From positions 2,418,001-2,482,000 of the forward strand of contig JANBXD010000005.1 in NCBI GenBank assembly GCA_024472245.1: 64,000 bases of DNA. The letters are read 5' to 3'. A program made the translations under genes and the position numbers. This DNA is from Beauveria sp. NWAFU-1. Its lineage: Eukaryota; Ascomycota; Sordariomycetes; Hypocreales; Cordycipitaceae. Of this stretch, positions 1-11,549 are shown in pieces; the first letter of the stretch is position 1, and each line of letters begins with the position of its first letter. The notes under the pieces were generated by a model. That model worked only from the letters and a program-made list of their open reading frames with translations, was not told the DNA's origin and made no database searches.

Positions 1-521
1 GCTTTGCTACGTTTTCCCCTGTACATAGTGTAAAAAAGAGTCAGAGGCAAGGAAACGGCGTTGAATATGCTTTTAGAGAGAGAGCTGCTGAGACGCGCTG
101 CAACGCGAGATATGGGATTATGTACACCATGGTTTGGGGTTTCTAGGTACAAGCTCGAATGAATACCAACTTAACAAAGTCAGTGATGAGTTGATTAGCT
201 CGTCGCATGGGACGAATTTCCATTTTTGAAAGCTGATTCTCGATATCCCTCTGACCGAGAATTCCCCACGTCATTAGGGTCAGTTCATCCCACTCACCCC
301 GCCAAGCAAGCTGTGGCTGTTGTCAAGACCCCCCGACCCCCCACCTTGCCCCCAACTTGTCAATACTGAATGACTTCCACTCCTCTTTCCAGCCTTGAGC
401 TATATATATTCATTCTCTTCCTGTATTCTTTCAAGCGGAAATCATCTATCCCATTTTTCAGCATCTCACTATCATTCGCACACACCGCAACAGCTGCCAG
501 CCTGTACTACATCTCCCAACC
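1..521 (+). promoter_or_regulatory. Upstream region of the dihydroxyacetone kinase gene
   Basis: No coding signal is seen here. A TATA-like run (TATATATATT, 401-410) lies about 110 bases before the kinase ATG at 522 and is followed by a pyrimidine-rich leader. A C-rich stretch (about 290-357) contains CCCCGC and CCCCAC, which fit the reverse complement of the loose CreA-type consensus SYGGRG. The CreA reading is inference; only the C-rich tract and the TATA run are seen directly. Confidence 0.4.
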
Positions 522-2353
522 ATGTCTTCCAGGCACTTCATCGACGACGCCACGCACCTCGTAGCCACGGCGCTGCGCAGCCTCACCCTCACCAACCCGC
601 ACGTCGCGCTCGACGCTGAGCACAAGATTGTGTACCGCCGCGCCTCTTCCTACGCCGCGCCGCCGCAAGTCGCCCTTGTCGCGGGCGGCGGCTCCGGCCA
701 CGAGCCCTCGTTTGCCGGCATGGTGGGGCCGGGCATGCTGTCCGCCGCCGTCGCAGGCACGCTCTTTGCGAGCCCGTCGGCGGAGCAGGTGCGGCGGGCC
801 CTGGCGTCGCGCGTCGACTCTGCGCGGGGCGTGGTGGTGGTGGTCATGAACTACACGGGCGATGTGCTCAACTTTGGCATGGCGGTGGAAAAGGCGCGCG
901 CAGCGGGCATCGCGGCGGAAATGGTCGTCGTCGGCGACGATGTCGGCGTGGGGCGGGCGCAGGCGGGTAAAGTAGGGCGGCGCGGCATCGCGGGGACGGT
1001 GCTGGTGCTCAAGATTGCGGGCGCGCTGGCGGCGAGGGGCGCGAGGCTGGAGGACGTGGCCAAGGTGGCGAGGCTGGCGGCGGAGAATATCGTCAGCGTC
1101 GGGGCCAGTCTGGAGCACGTCCACGTGCCGGGCCGCGCGGAGGCGGAGGAGGAGGGGGCGGCAAGTGCGTCGGGTCTGGCTCGTGGGGAGGTTGAGATTG
1201 GCATGGGTATTCACAACGAGCCCGGGTGCGAAAAGGCGCGCCTCGCGCTGCCGCAGCTCGTGGCTAGGATGCTCGCGCAGCTGCTCGACGGCAGCGACAA
1301 GGACCGCGCGTTCCTGACGGTCAACTCGAACGAGGTGGTGCTGCTGATCAACAACCTCGGCGGCGTGAGCGTGCTCGAGATGGGCGGCATCACGACCGAG
1401 GTCGTGGCGCAGCTGCGCGCCACGTACAGCATCCGCCCCGTCCGCGTCATCACGGGCACGTTCATGACGAGCCTCAACGGCATGGGCTTTAGCGTCTCGC
1501 TGCTCAACGTGGTCAACACGAGCATCGAGGGCGCGCCCAACATGGTCGAGTTGCTGGACGCGCCGAGCGAGGTCACGGGCTGGTCGGCGCCGATTCAAAA
1601 GACGACGTGGGAGGCGGCGGCCGGGCGCGGCGAGGAGACGGAGAGGGAAGAGGCGGCGGCGAAGGCGCAGGATATCAAGCTCAGTGGGTTGAAGCATGAC
1701 CCGTCGGTAGCCAAGGAGGCGCTGACGGCGGCGCTCAAGAATGTCATTGCTGCGGAACCGGACGTGACAAGATATGACACCGTCGTTGGAGACGGTGACT
1801 GCGGTATCGGTCTGAAGCGAGGCGCCGAGGGTACGTGCCGCTCAACCACTCACTCTAACGAAATTCGCTGACAATAGGACCAGCCATTCTGAAACACCTT
1901 GATCAGCACCCTTTTACGGGCGACCTCGTCGTCGATGTCGCCGGCATCGTCCCCGTCGTGGAAAACACCATGGACGGCACCTCGGGCGCGCTCTACGCCA
2001 TCTTCCTCAACGCCCTCGTCCATGCGCTGCGCACACTCTCGCCCGGCGAGGCCTCGCCGCAGCTCTGGGCCGCCGCGTTGCAGCAGAGCGTCGACGCCCT
2101 GTCGCGGTACACGCCGGCCCGGCCCGGCGACTGCACGCTCGTCGACGCCCTGTCTCCGTTTGTCGAGACGCTTGCGGGCTCGGGCGACGTCGGGCAGGCA
2201 GCGCAGGCGTCGCGCGCCGCGGCCGACGCGACAAAGGGTATGAAGGCGAGCCTGGGCCGCTCCGTGTACGTGGGCGGCAGCGGCTACGAGGAGGTGCCGG
2301 ATCCTGGCGCCTGGGGTCTGGCGTGCTTCTTCCAGGGTCTGGCGGGCAACTAG
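522..2353 (+). CDS. DAK1: Dihydroxyacetone kinase (DhaK + DhaL fusion)
   Basis: ATP-dependent dihydroxyacetone kinase, which phosphorylates dihydroxyacetone to DHAP in cytosolic glycerol/DHA metabolism and detoxification. Two exons: 522..1830 and 1878..2353. The 47-nt GT..AG intron falls inside the codon for Gly of the join ...GAEG|PAILKH. The product is about 594 residues, normal for single-chain fungal Dak proteins. The N-terminal DhaK domain shows the phosphate loop GGGSGHEPSFAG (near residue 70) and the substrate-binding His in GMGIHNEPG (His231). The C-terminal DhaL domain shows DGDCGIGLKRGAEG, DGTSGALYAIFLNAL and PGDCTLVDAL, the Mg-ATP motifs. The start is the first ATG after the TATA region and begins directly in the DhaK fold. 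The antisense strand is also open over much of the gene because of the GC-rich codon use; this is a shadow, not a gene. Confidence 0.95.
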
Positions 2354-2603
2354 ACGCAGGCTGTCTGGGATATTACTGTGGAAATTGGTCACATCGCAGA
2401 TATATAGCAGATGGATGGAAGTCGTAATCAAGATCGTATTTTGTAACGCCTAAATTGTCCTGTGAGTCTCGCCAAAAGGACGGCACATGGAACCAACCAG
2501 AGCCCATCCCACTCTCAATGGAGAAAAACAACATCAAAGCCCACGCGGTATAGAAGAACCCCGAAAATACAAAGTAAAATGCCATTCATAATTTTGTTCC
2601 ACT

Positions 2604-3175
2604 CTAACTCAGCAGCACGAGGATGACGCTATCACCTCTCAAGAACCTAGATCATGCAATAAAACACCTACATTAGCAATCCAGATACACGTGAGGGGGC
2701 AGTCGGGCAGGCGGGCAACGCACATCTTGCTAATGAAGCGGTCCTTGTTGACGGGGCGGCCCTTTTTGCCGTCGGCCAGCCGCGGCGTCTCGGTCCACAT
2801 CTCCTTGACGTTTTCGAGGACCATGTTGCAGTGGCGGTCAAAGGCCTTGACGCGGGCGAGCAGCTTGCGATTGTTGCGGATGGAGATGAGAACCTGGACG
2901 TGCGAGCGCACGGCGGTCTGGAGGATGGAGAGGGGGCCGGCGGAGAATTCGTGCTCTTCGAGCTGCGCAATTTCGTATTCTCTGTCAGATTAGGCAGTGG
3001 TTAGCTCGAGGGAATGATTGTTCGTCGGAAGGGAATGGCGGTTTTCGCGTACGTGAGCTCGTTGCGCGGCTTGGTGAGGAGTTCCCTAGAGAAGATGAAT
3101 TAGCAGAGAAACGCCGAGAATAATGAACGCTGGTTTCCTGAGAATGGCGTACTCGATGGGCTTGTTGTCCGCCAT
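2604..3175 (-). CDS. SMD2: Small nuclear ribonucleoprotein Sm D2
   Basis: Core Sm-ring protein of U1, U2, U4 and U5 snRNPs, required for pre-mRNA splicing in the nucleus. Four exons on the minus strand: 3175..3153, 3085..3053, 2981..2724 and 2646..2604, joined at three GT..AG introns of 67, 71 and 77 nt. The spliced product is 118 residues, the usual SmD2 length. It reads MADNKPIEELLTKPRNELTE at the N-terminus, then the family block RVKAFDRHCNMVLENVKEMW (Sm1), then KDRFISKMFLRGDSVILVLL (Sm2) at the end. The last exon is only 43 nt, so a gene finder would easily read through into intron 3 and give a false C-terminus. It is transcribed away from the hydrolase gene at 3677, and the two share a 500-base spacer. 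Confidence 0.95.
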
Positions 3176-3676
3176 GGTAACGTGTTGGTGCGGGGGCTGC
3201 TGGTTGTAGAAAATGCGAATTGCTTCGAGACGTCTAGACGTAGCTTTGGTGGTGCTGCCTCTGCCAATATGAAAACTCACAGATTTGGGTACGCGGGCAG
3301 TCAAAGCACCTGATTGGTTGGTGTCGAACTGAAGACGGCTCCACCAGCTCCAGCTAACCAGAAAGAACACCCGCTATTTACTTACGTCGGTCCAAGGCCA
3401 GCAAATCCTGGGCAAGACGGCAAGCCTCTGCTACCCTCGGGCTAATTTTTCTGGTGGAGAGCAGCAGCAAACATTCAAGCCTGCGCGGAGAAGAGTAGAG
3501 CAGCATCTGCAGCAAAGGATACCGGAACGTCTGATCTTGCCGCTGCCCACGGACGGTTTACCCTCTCCAACCTCGGCCGACCATTTTAGCCCGGCTGACA
3601 CGCAAGCACGCAACGCCCGATAAAGGAGGGGACTGCTCGCCTTCTCGATTAGGTTTTGGTTTCTCCCTCTCCCGTC
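3176..3676. promoter_or_regulatory. Divergent promoter spacer between SMD2 and the HIBCH gene
   Basis: A 501-base spacer between two divergent start codons. I see no conserved coding signal in it. No clear TATA box stands out on either side. It should hold both promoters and both 5' leaders, which is inference from position only. Confidence 0.5.
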
Positions 3677-5240
3677 ATGTCTTTCCGATCGATTGCTCTT
3701 CGTGCTGGAAGAGCTACCTACTCGTCGACGAATACCACCACACTCGCCATGGCGCAACGGGCGCGATCCGCCCCCTTTGGGGCCAGACAGGTACGCATGC
3801 ACCCATCATTGTATTCATCAATTGTTCAACTTGCTGACCGCCGCCCAGCTCTCGACCGAAGCCCAGACGATCAAGGAGCTGCCCGGGGACGAAGTCGACG
3901 ATGTCGTGTTCCAGAACAAGTACGGCCTGCGGACGATTCTGCTTAACCGCCCCAAGAAGCTCAACTCGCTCAATGGGTCCATGGTGCGCAAGATTGTGCC
4001 GCGCATGGTGGAATGGGAAAAGTCGGACATGGCCAACGTGGTGGTGATGAAGGGCGCGGGCGAAAAGGCGCTCTGCGCGGGCGGCGACGTCGCGGCGCTG
4101 GCGCAGTGGAACCAGGAGAGCGCCGACGGCTGGAAGCGGTCGGCTGACTACTTTGCGCTGGAATACAAGCTCGACCACTACATTGCGACGTACCAGAAGC
4201 CGTACATTGCCTTTATGGACGGCATCACCATGGGCGGCGGCGTGGGGCTCAGCATCCACGCGCCGTTTCGCATCGCCACGGAAAAGACGGTGTTTGCCAT
4301 GCCTGAGACGACGATTGGCTTCTTCCCCGACGTGGGCGCATCGTTTTTCCTGCCGCGCATGAACGGCTCCGTCGGCACGTACCTGGCCCTCACGAGCGAC
4401 CGGCTGACGGGCGCCAACGTGTTTTACAGCGGCATCGCGACGCACTACCTGCACTCGTCTAGCCTGCCGGACCTTGAGGCGCGGCTGGCGGAGCTGCGCT
4501 TCCGGGACGACGACGGGCTGCCGCAGCGGCTGCAGCTCATCAACGAGACGCTCGAGGAGTTTGCGACGGGCCTGCCGCACGACCAGCCCATGGCGCTGGC
4601 GGGCGAGACGCGCCGCGCCATCGACCGCTGCTTCGACAAGAACACGCTCGGCGACATCATGGCGGCGCTGCGCCAGGAGACGGGCGAGACGGAGGCGTGG
4701 GCGAAGAAGCAGCTGGCGACGCTGGAGAAGCGCTCGCCGACGGCGGTGCACGTCGCGCTCCGGCAGATGCGCGTCGGCGGCCGCTGGGACATTGCCGAGG
4801 CGTTTGAGCGCGAGCACCAGATTGCGTCCAAGTTTATGCGGCACCCCGACTTTTCCGAGGGCGTCCTCGCGCTGCTTGTGCGCAAGGAGACGCCCGTCTG
4901 GCAGCCCCCATCGCTCGACGCCATCCCCGCGAGCGAAAACGTCGCGCAGCCCTTTTTCGACTTTGACGAGAAGCAGACGCTCGGCCTCTTCTCGGACCGC
5001 ACCTACAGCGACTACCCGCACCCGCTGCTGGGCGTGCCGTCGGAGCGCGAGATGAAGAGCATCGTGCAGGGCAAGGCGCTGACGCTGCAGCAGCTCGCGG
5101 ATAAGGTGGTGGCGTCGCGCAACGGGCGTCAGGGCATCGCGACGATTGTGGATGAAATTATCAGCCGCAAAGTCGTCGCGGATGACAGGGGCGTGGCCAA
5201 GTGGGTGGAGAATGAGTCGAGCTCGTCGAGCAAGCTGTAA
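3677..5240 (+). CDS. EHD3: 3-hydroxyisobutyryl-CoA hydrolase, mitochondrial
   Basis: Crotonase-fold thioesterase that releases 3-hydroxyisobutyrate from its CoA ester in mitochondrial valine breakdown; in yeast the Ehd3 homologue is also a mitoribosome component (mS47). Exon 1 is 3677..3790, exon 2 3849..5240, with a 58-nt intron in phase 0; the product is 501 residues. The ATG at 3677 gives an Arg/Ser-rich, acid-free presequence (MSFRSIALRAGRATYSS...), and the intron separates it from the mature enzyme. The oxyanion-hole motif ALCAGGDVAAL and the blocks YIAFMDGITMGGGVGLS and MPETTIGFFPDVGASFFLPR are intact, including the catalytic acidic residues of the HIBCH subfamily. The downstream open frame continues backwards through the intron, so a 515-residue unspliced reading is possible but lacks a good presequence. 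A second in-frame ATG at 3750 is less likely as the start. Confidence 0.92.
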
Positions 5241-7759
5241 AGGGGAGGATGGGCAAAGGGGACTGTGAAGATGCCCGCGTGTATACTAGCGTTTAGAGAC
5301 TATCCTGACTGAATATATTGAGCCCTCAGGCTGTGAGAATTGGCATCAATATGGGTACAGCTCGTGTTTTTAGCTTAGGCGTTGCCCAAGATCCTAAATA
5401 CGCTCCATCGAATAGTGCAGATTATTGTCAGTTTCAATACACTTCTTGTCGCATGCAAGGTTATGCACGGCCAGCAGCGCTTGTATTGACCAATAGCGTG
5501 TCAACGTTGGGCAAAGAAGTGACAAGAATGGTGTTACAATAACGTAAGAAATGCGACAGTTGGTCACACAGCATGTACATAACGCAGGTTTTTTTTCGAA
5601 ATGATGAAAACCGCCGTGCAGATGCACTGCTGTTGAATGCAGCAATGTGCACTCGAGGCAGCTTGCAGGAACAACAACCAACAAATACAAGCACAGCCAT
5701 AGGTAGCGCCTCCGGGGCATAGAAGTAAATGCGAAGTAAGCGCCCGTGACTTCATTTAGCAATGAATTCTATCATTGTTTCTGTGATAATATCTGATCGA
5801 CGTAGATGACAATGGCACCGTAGTAAATGTTGTACGTTGAGGATAGTCTGGGGTGGGAAGACGGGTTGGTGTCAACACCATGAAAATAATCATCGCCGTA
5901 AAAAATGGCGCAAAATGGGCGTCTACATTGCCATACGAGGTACTACGGCGAGTGCTAAGAAAGTATGGGCGCTAGTAGGTGGGCGATGGTGCGCCGTGTG
6001 TGATGGAGGGTGGGAGAGGGGTAGAGGAGAGGAGAGGTGCGAGGTGCGAGGGAAGAGGGAAAAAGGTGTGGATGGCCTCAGCGGTGGATGTGATGATGAA
6101 ACGGGACGGTGATTGCTGGTGGGAGGCAAGGCAGAAGGGGGGGTTGAATGAGAAGGATGACAGCCTCGTGCGAAGAAGAGAAGAGGAACGAGTCACGGGC
6201 TGGCGATGGCATCGTCCAACAAGAAGGTGTAGATGGGACAGGCTTCGGGAAAAGTATAAGAGGCGAGAGGTCCCCCCGAAAACCCGCAGCAAAGGATGGA
6301 ATTAACTCGCCTCCTTCAAGGAACGAAATCGAGACCAGAACTGGACCTCGAAAGAAAGAAAAGAGACCAGGGAATTTGTTGCAGTGTGTGTGCCCAAGAA
6401 GAAGAAGACGCCACCGAGACTGGATTGAAGAAGTGACGACGACCCAGGATTACGAAAGCAAAAAGAAAGAGAAGAGGGAGTTGAGATTCCAGGCAGAAAG
6501 GCGGAGAGACAAGGCAGCAAGACAAGGCAACAGGCAAACCGGACAAGGGACGGACTGACGGCACTTGTGGCCGTGTCATGTCCAAGTGTCAGGTTACTGA
6601 GGTTACTCGAGGTATGTGCTTTGATTGCGAGGAGCGAAATGGCAGCTGCAGGCCGGCCGGAGCGGGAGAGCCGACCGAGGGAGCAAAGAGGCAAAGAGAC
6701 ACGCAGCTTTTGGTGTGATACGTTTCTGCTTGCTTGTCTTGCTCGTTCTTGTCTTGTTCGCGCGCGTCCATCAGCGTCCGGAGGGGGAGACCGGCTCCAT
6801 AAAATGTACAACACGCTAATGGTCAGCCAGGTCCCTGCAGGTCACTCGACTCGCGACTTCTGCTTCAAAAGATACATCTGCACGCCTTTTTTTTTCTCCC
6901 CCCTTGCCGCCCTGGACCTTGGACCTAACCGGCCCCGTACAAGCTTCACCAGCCAACCAAGTGGCACAGCTCCGTCACTTTGCTTCCTTTGTCCTAGCCC
7001 GCGGATGAGCACGTCACCACTCATCCTCATCGAGTCAAAAGTTGCAAGTGCAAACACGCCTCGTCGTCCTGTTTACATTGTGCTTCTGATTATTGAGCGT
7101 GTTGCCAATTATCGCTGCTACCTACTCCCCCCAAATACTGCGTTGCCAGCGCCAGCCACACCGGTCGTGGCTCAGCTTTCTTCAGCAGCTCTTTAGCGGT
7201 GCTGTGACTAGCACCTCAAGCCAATGAAACGGGCTGCCGCACGCCCCAGCACACCATCAACTGTCTGCTTCATCCAAAACACTCTTCTTCACCAGCAACA
7301 ATCCTTTCTATCCTAGAATCTTCCTTGTCTCTTCTTCCTTTTCATCTCTTGCACTCGTTTTTTTTTGTGTTTTGCCATTGCAATTATTCCATCACCCTTT
7401 GCAACCTCTTCTCCCACCTCAACCCCTGCCAAAAACGGCTGTATAGCGCCCAGATCCACTTTGGCGGACGCGACTCTGGCGAACCCGTCTTGCTTCAGCG
7501 CGTCACGTACATGGCGCCCGCCTCCCCAATTTGACCAGGGAACCACTTCTTACCCTTCAATTCTCGCCAGTTTTTCCAATTCATCAACCTCTTCCGTTCG
7601 CAACCGCCTTGACACCTCGACAACCACCAGCCGCCGTCTTCTTCCATCCCCGCCCACCGTCACCCGCGTCGCTCGTCGACCTATTCGAACCAACACTCGT
7701 ATTACCACCCATCAGCCCATTTTGCCGCTGTTTGCCGTCTTACACGAGCTTCAGCGGCC
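5241..7759 (+). other. 2.5-kb intergenic region and probable long leader of the GATA-factor gene
   Basis: No gene with recognisable homology is seen on either strand. Overlapping open frames occur but none shows conserved motifs. From about 5990 to 6560 the plus strand is strongly purine-rich (runs of GGGAGAGG and GAAAGAAAGAAAAG), while 7250-7420 is pyrimidine-rich with long T runs, the usual look of a fungal transcription start and leader. The next gene starts at 7760, so part of 6800-7759 is probably its promoter and 5' UTR. Confidence 0.5.
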
Positions 7760-10700
7760 ATGGCCTCGCCGCTGCCTGCATCTGCCATGGGCTCTGGATG
7801 GATTGGCAACGCTCACCCACAGCAAATGCCTCTCTCCGAGCCCGACAGCAACGGCGTTCAGGTCCGGCCCATGGGTTGTACGTCGTCCTCTCGCCAGCTT
7901 CCCCTCCAGCAGCTCTCTCGATGCTAACATGCGGCCTGCAGTAAAAGTCCACTACACGTTTGACAAGGAATCCAAAGTCAACTGCCTCGCGCGATATCCC
8001 CATACCGTTCAAGTGCAGACAATCGCTCTCGATGAAGCCACAACTATCGGCGTCGTCGACCTGCGTGTCTGCATTCAGGCCGTCTCGGAATGCAGCCCCG
8101 AACTTGCCGGCCAGGACTGCGACTACACAATTTACGCCGTTGACTACTCGGAACCCGATACGCCTGTGGTCGGCCAGGGGATGCTCTCATGGGCCCTCGA
8201 CTCCCTCGTCCGCGGCGACATGCCCGGCCAGCAGCCCAAGCTCGTCACCGGACGCGTCACTAGAAATCTCTTCGCTGTCTTCAGCGGCGGCAACAAGGAA
8301 ACGCTCGAGGTCAGGCTTCGTCTATCTGGCTCCTCCAAACCTCAATGGCAAACAGACAGCTTCGACTTGGCCATGACGCCGGCCGGTGCCGCCGAATGGA
8401 GTTCTTTCATCCAGTCCAACCCACAGCTTGGCCAGCCCCATCACGTGTCGAGAGTAGCTTCGCCAGCCATGTCGCAAGGTCCTCCCGCTGCCATGCAGAA
8501 TAGTGTCAACGATATTCAGCGTATTGCTCCGATCCCAGTCGACCCAAACACTGTCCCTGATAACCAAGGCGGGTCATCACGCCCTTCCAGCCGAGCTTCC
8601 AACAGAGCACCGCGAAAACGAAAGCCAACTGGTCGCCCGCGTGGGCGGCCAAGGAAGAACCCTGTCGAGGGTAACACGTCCGGGTACGAGGACTGCACCG
8701 AGGGAGAGGAAGGCCCGGCTAGGAAGCGCGCCAAATCAACCAAGGTCGACAAGCCCAACCCGTTTGCAGGCGGTTCAGAATCTTTACGCGTTGCTGCCAG
8801 CACCTCTGGCTCATTACGAAACTTTCGCCCTGTTGCCACCAATAGCGAAGCCGCTGCAGGCAATCATCTTCAAGAAGTGCCACGCGCTCCTACTCCGGTG
8901 CCCAATGCTCCAGTCTTTCCTGGTCGCGTCTCCAAGATACGGCGTGAGTCAACTCTGGGACAAAATTCCCTGAGCTATTCTGCCTCTGCCGAGTCCGATG
9001 CAAGAACTCCATTCTCACCCCAGGATGATGATCGCTCACCAGAATCTCTTGCTCCTACTCCCGCTTTTTCAGAAGATAGTCCGCCTGATATCGGCTCCTC
9101 ACCGCCAGTGCAACGCGCAACGCCTTTTCTTCGATCCAGTCCTCCCCCTTCCAGCCCCGTCTTACCGCCCATGCCACGCTCCATAATGCCGCACGATGCC
9201 AGTTTCGTGTCGGACAATATGGATATCTGTGGCGGCGAATCTCTTCCACCCCCTCGGCAAGACCTGCATACTGCCAAAGCTCCATCGCGGGTACGCAAAG
9301 GAAAAGTCGAGACAAAGAGCGCCAGGAGTGTTCCGGTTCAGGTCTATCAAATACAGGATGGACCTGAGGGTCAAGATCTGGTGCATATTCGCAGCTATAA
9401 CACGCCATACCCAGACACATCACAGCAACAAGGGCCTCGGACACAGAAGCAGCCAGCACAGCATACGCAACCTGAGCTGCCACATCTGAAGCAGTCAGCA
9501 CCACAACAATCTATCTTGAGTGTCCCGATTATAAAGGACACTCTACCCTCGCCGCCAGGCATGGCTCCAACACCGCCTCCCACGACAGATGCTGCCGAGA
9601 AGCCTCCCACGCCCTTGCCAGACTTGCCCGAAACGCCTGTGGAGACCAAGGAGATTAAAAGAATTGCCCCAGAACCAGTTGCTCAGCCTACAGCCACTGA
9701 TAGGCAGAGACCATCATCCCAACCACCTGCTTCCAGAACACCAGTACTCAAAACCAAGAAGCCCTTGGCTCGCTCCAACTCTACCGGTCCGCTCATGCTG
9801 CCAAAGATGCCCGCGAGTGAGCCTGCTGGCCCGTCGGTCCTCACACAAGCAATGGTTGCTGACAATGAACAAGCAATGGCCATTGACGAGGAACAAGCAT
9901 TGATCACTGACAAAGAACAAGCAATGGCTACTGACAACGAACTTGCGCATTTCCAGTTGCCCAACCCTCAGCGCGGTAACTCGACCGGAGCCATGGATAT
10001 GGTGCCAGCCAGCGATCCGCCAGCTCCCGTCGCCCGACCAAGCAAGCTGGGTCAACACGAGGCTGTCATGCCGCCCAGTGAGCCCATTCAGCCTCAACCT
10101 TCGTCACCTGGCAACAGGTCGAATAAGAACTTTGTCAAAAAGCATGCCATCAAGCAGCGTTTGGAGGATGCCATCATGAACGGTACGATGCCTCCTTTCT
10201 GCAGCAATTGTGGGGCTATCGAGACGCCTACATGGCGCAAGATTTGGATTCAGGATCGCGAAGGCGTACCCGAGTATGCTGAATACTCGGAGAAGCCTGG
10301 TCGAATTACTGCCATTGAGATTCTGCAGCGTGATGAGAACGCAAACCCAATCCAGCATCGCGTCATCAAGAAGGGTCTCGGCCCTATGGACGACAGAGCC
10401 AGCTGGCAAGAGTTGCTTCTTTGCAATCCTTGTGGTATCTGGTTGACAAAGTGCAAAACTCACCGTCCTCGTGAGCGTTGGGACAAAGATGCCTCTCGTC
10501 TGGGCCTAGAGCGCCGTAGGAGAGGCGCTGGCCGTTCCAAGAAGAGTCGAGCCAAGGTGGATGGTGTGCCTAATCCCACATCGGAGGCCTATCTCCACAC
10601 AGATGCCATGGGCCCGCCTGAGCCTTCCTCGCCAAAGTATGGCCCTAGCGGCATTTCAACTGCTGCCATTGAGGGTTTGATTGCGGCCACTCAGGGCGAC

Positions 10701-11549
10701 TCATTCGCTACTGACGATTGCGCCATGGAAACACAATCCATTCCTGGGTCAACACACTCTGCTGCTAGTGGTGATGGCACGGCCAAGAGCCCAATCGATG
10801 TCGAGCTGGATCAGGCAATGGGCACAACGAAGCGACTTCTTTTCCCTTCACCGACAAAACCGGGCACGCCCAAAGTCCTTGGTACTGTTGATGTTAATAT
10901 TGTCATCACCGATGACATGTGCCGCCAGAACAAGAGCATTGACAGCGAAAAGGAAAATATGCCAGTCATGACTCAGGAGGGTCTTGTTGGATGTGACGAC
11001 CCCGAGGCGCTCTTTCGCAGCCCTATGATTGCCCGACCAAGCACACCTCAGAATGCCAGGGCTTCTGTTGCCGCTGAACCCTTTAAGACTCCTACTCGGG
11101 CGACACCCAGCCATCGGCCAGTCACCAGGAGCGTTTCCAGATCTCTGCGTACCGTGCGATCTGTCTCCTCGCCCAGTCAGCTCGCTCTGATGCAGGCCAC
11201 CCCAACCAAGACGCCGCATTCGATTCGCGGCGGTCAGGCAAGTCTGGCTCGCAGACGCAGCCCTCGAAACCACCAAAACGCCTTTGATCCCTTCGATACG
11301 CCAATTTCGAGATCAATCAATCAGTTGCTGTCAGAACCAAACCACTTCTCCCTCGACGGCGAGCTGGATCTCGGAAATTTGTCCGCTTTGGAGAGCAGCC
11401 ACGATGCGCTTTTGGATTTTGGAAATCTCCTTAGCACGGACGGAATCATGCCGAGCTCGCCCCCTAGGAATGGGTCGGTCTCGTTTGATTACGACGCTTC
11501 TTGGGCGTCATGGAGCATAGACGCCCCAAATCATGGGGAGAATGAGTAG
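7760..11549 (+). CDS. Ams2/Spt21-like GATA-type zinc finger transcription factor
   Basis: Nuclear regulator of the Ams2/Spt21 family, whose yeast members drive histone gene transcription and help centromere chromatin. Exon 1 is 7760..7874 and exon 2 7942..11549, joined in phase 1 across a 67-nt intron with a CTAAC branch point at about 7924; the product is about 1240 residues. Residues about 38-170 (VKVHYTFDKESKVNCLARYP onward) match the N-terminal Ams2/Spt21 domain as I know it. An AT-hook-like basic motif (KPTGRPRGRPRKNP) lies near residue 270. The GATA finger is near residues 790-870: CSNC followed 70 residues later by CNPC, with TPTWRK and GIWLTK as in GATA fingers. The middle is long, Pro/Ser-rich and probably disordered. 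A frame beginning at 7365 is open through exon 1 but reads nonsense there, so the spliced start at 7760 is preferred. Confidence 0.85.
9846..9941 (+). repeat. Four tandem 24-bp repeats inside the GATA-factor gene
   Basis: Four consecutive 24-bp units each encode an eight-residue acidic unit of the form QA(M/L)xxDxE: QAMVADNE, QAMAIDEE, QALITDKE and QAMATDNE. They lie in the disordered region between the N-terminal domain and the zinc finger. The nucleotide units differ at several positions, so the expansion is not very recent. Confidence 0.9.

Noticed and set aside
507..1697. 396-residue open frame antisense to the dihydroxyacetone kinase
   Set aside because: Arg/His/Ala-rich shadow frame caused by the GC-rich third positions of the sense gene; no conserved motif.
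3714..5021. 435-residue frame antisense to the HIBCH gene
   Set aside because: Composition is typical of an antisense shadow and the sense strand carries a complete crotonase enzyme.
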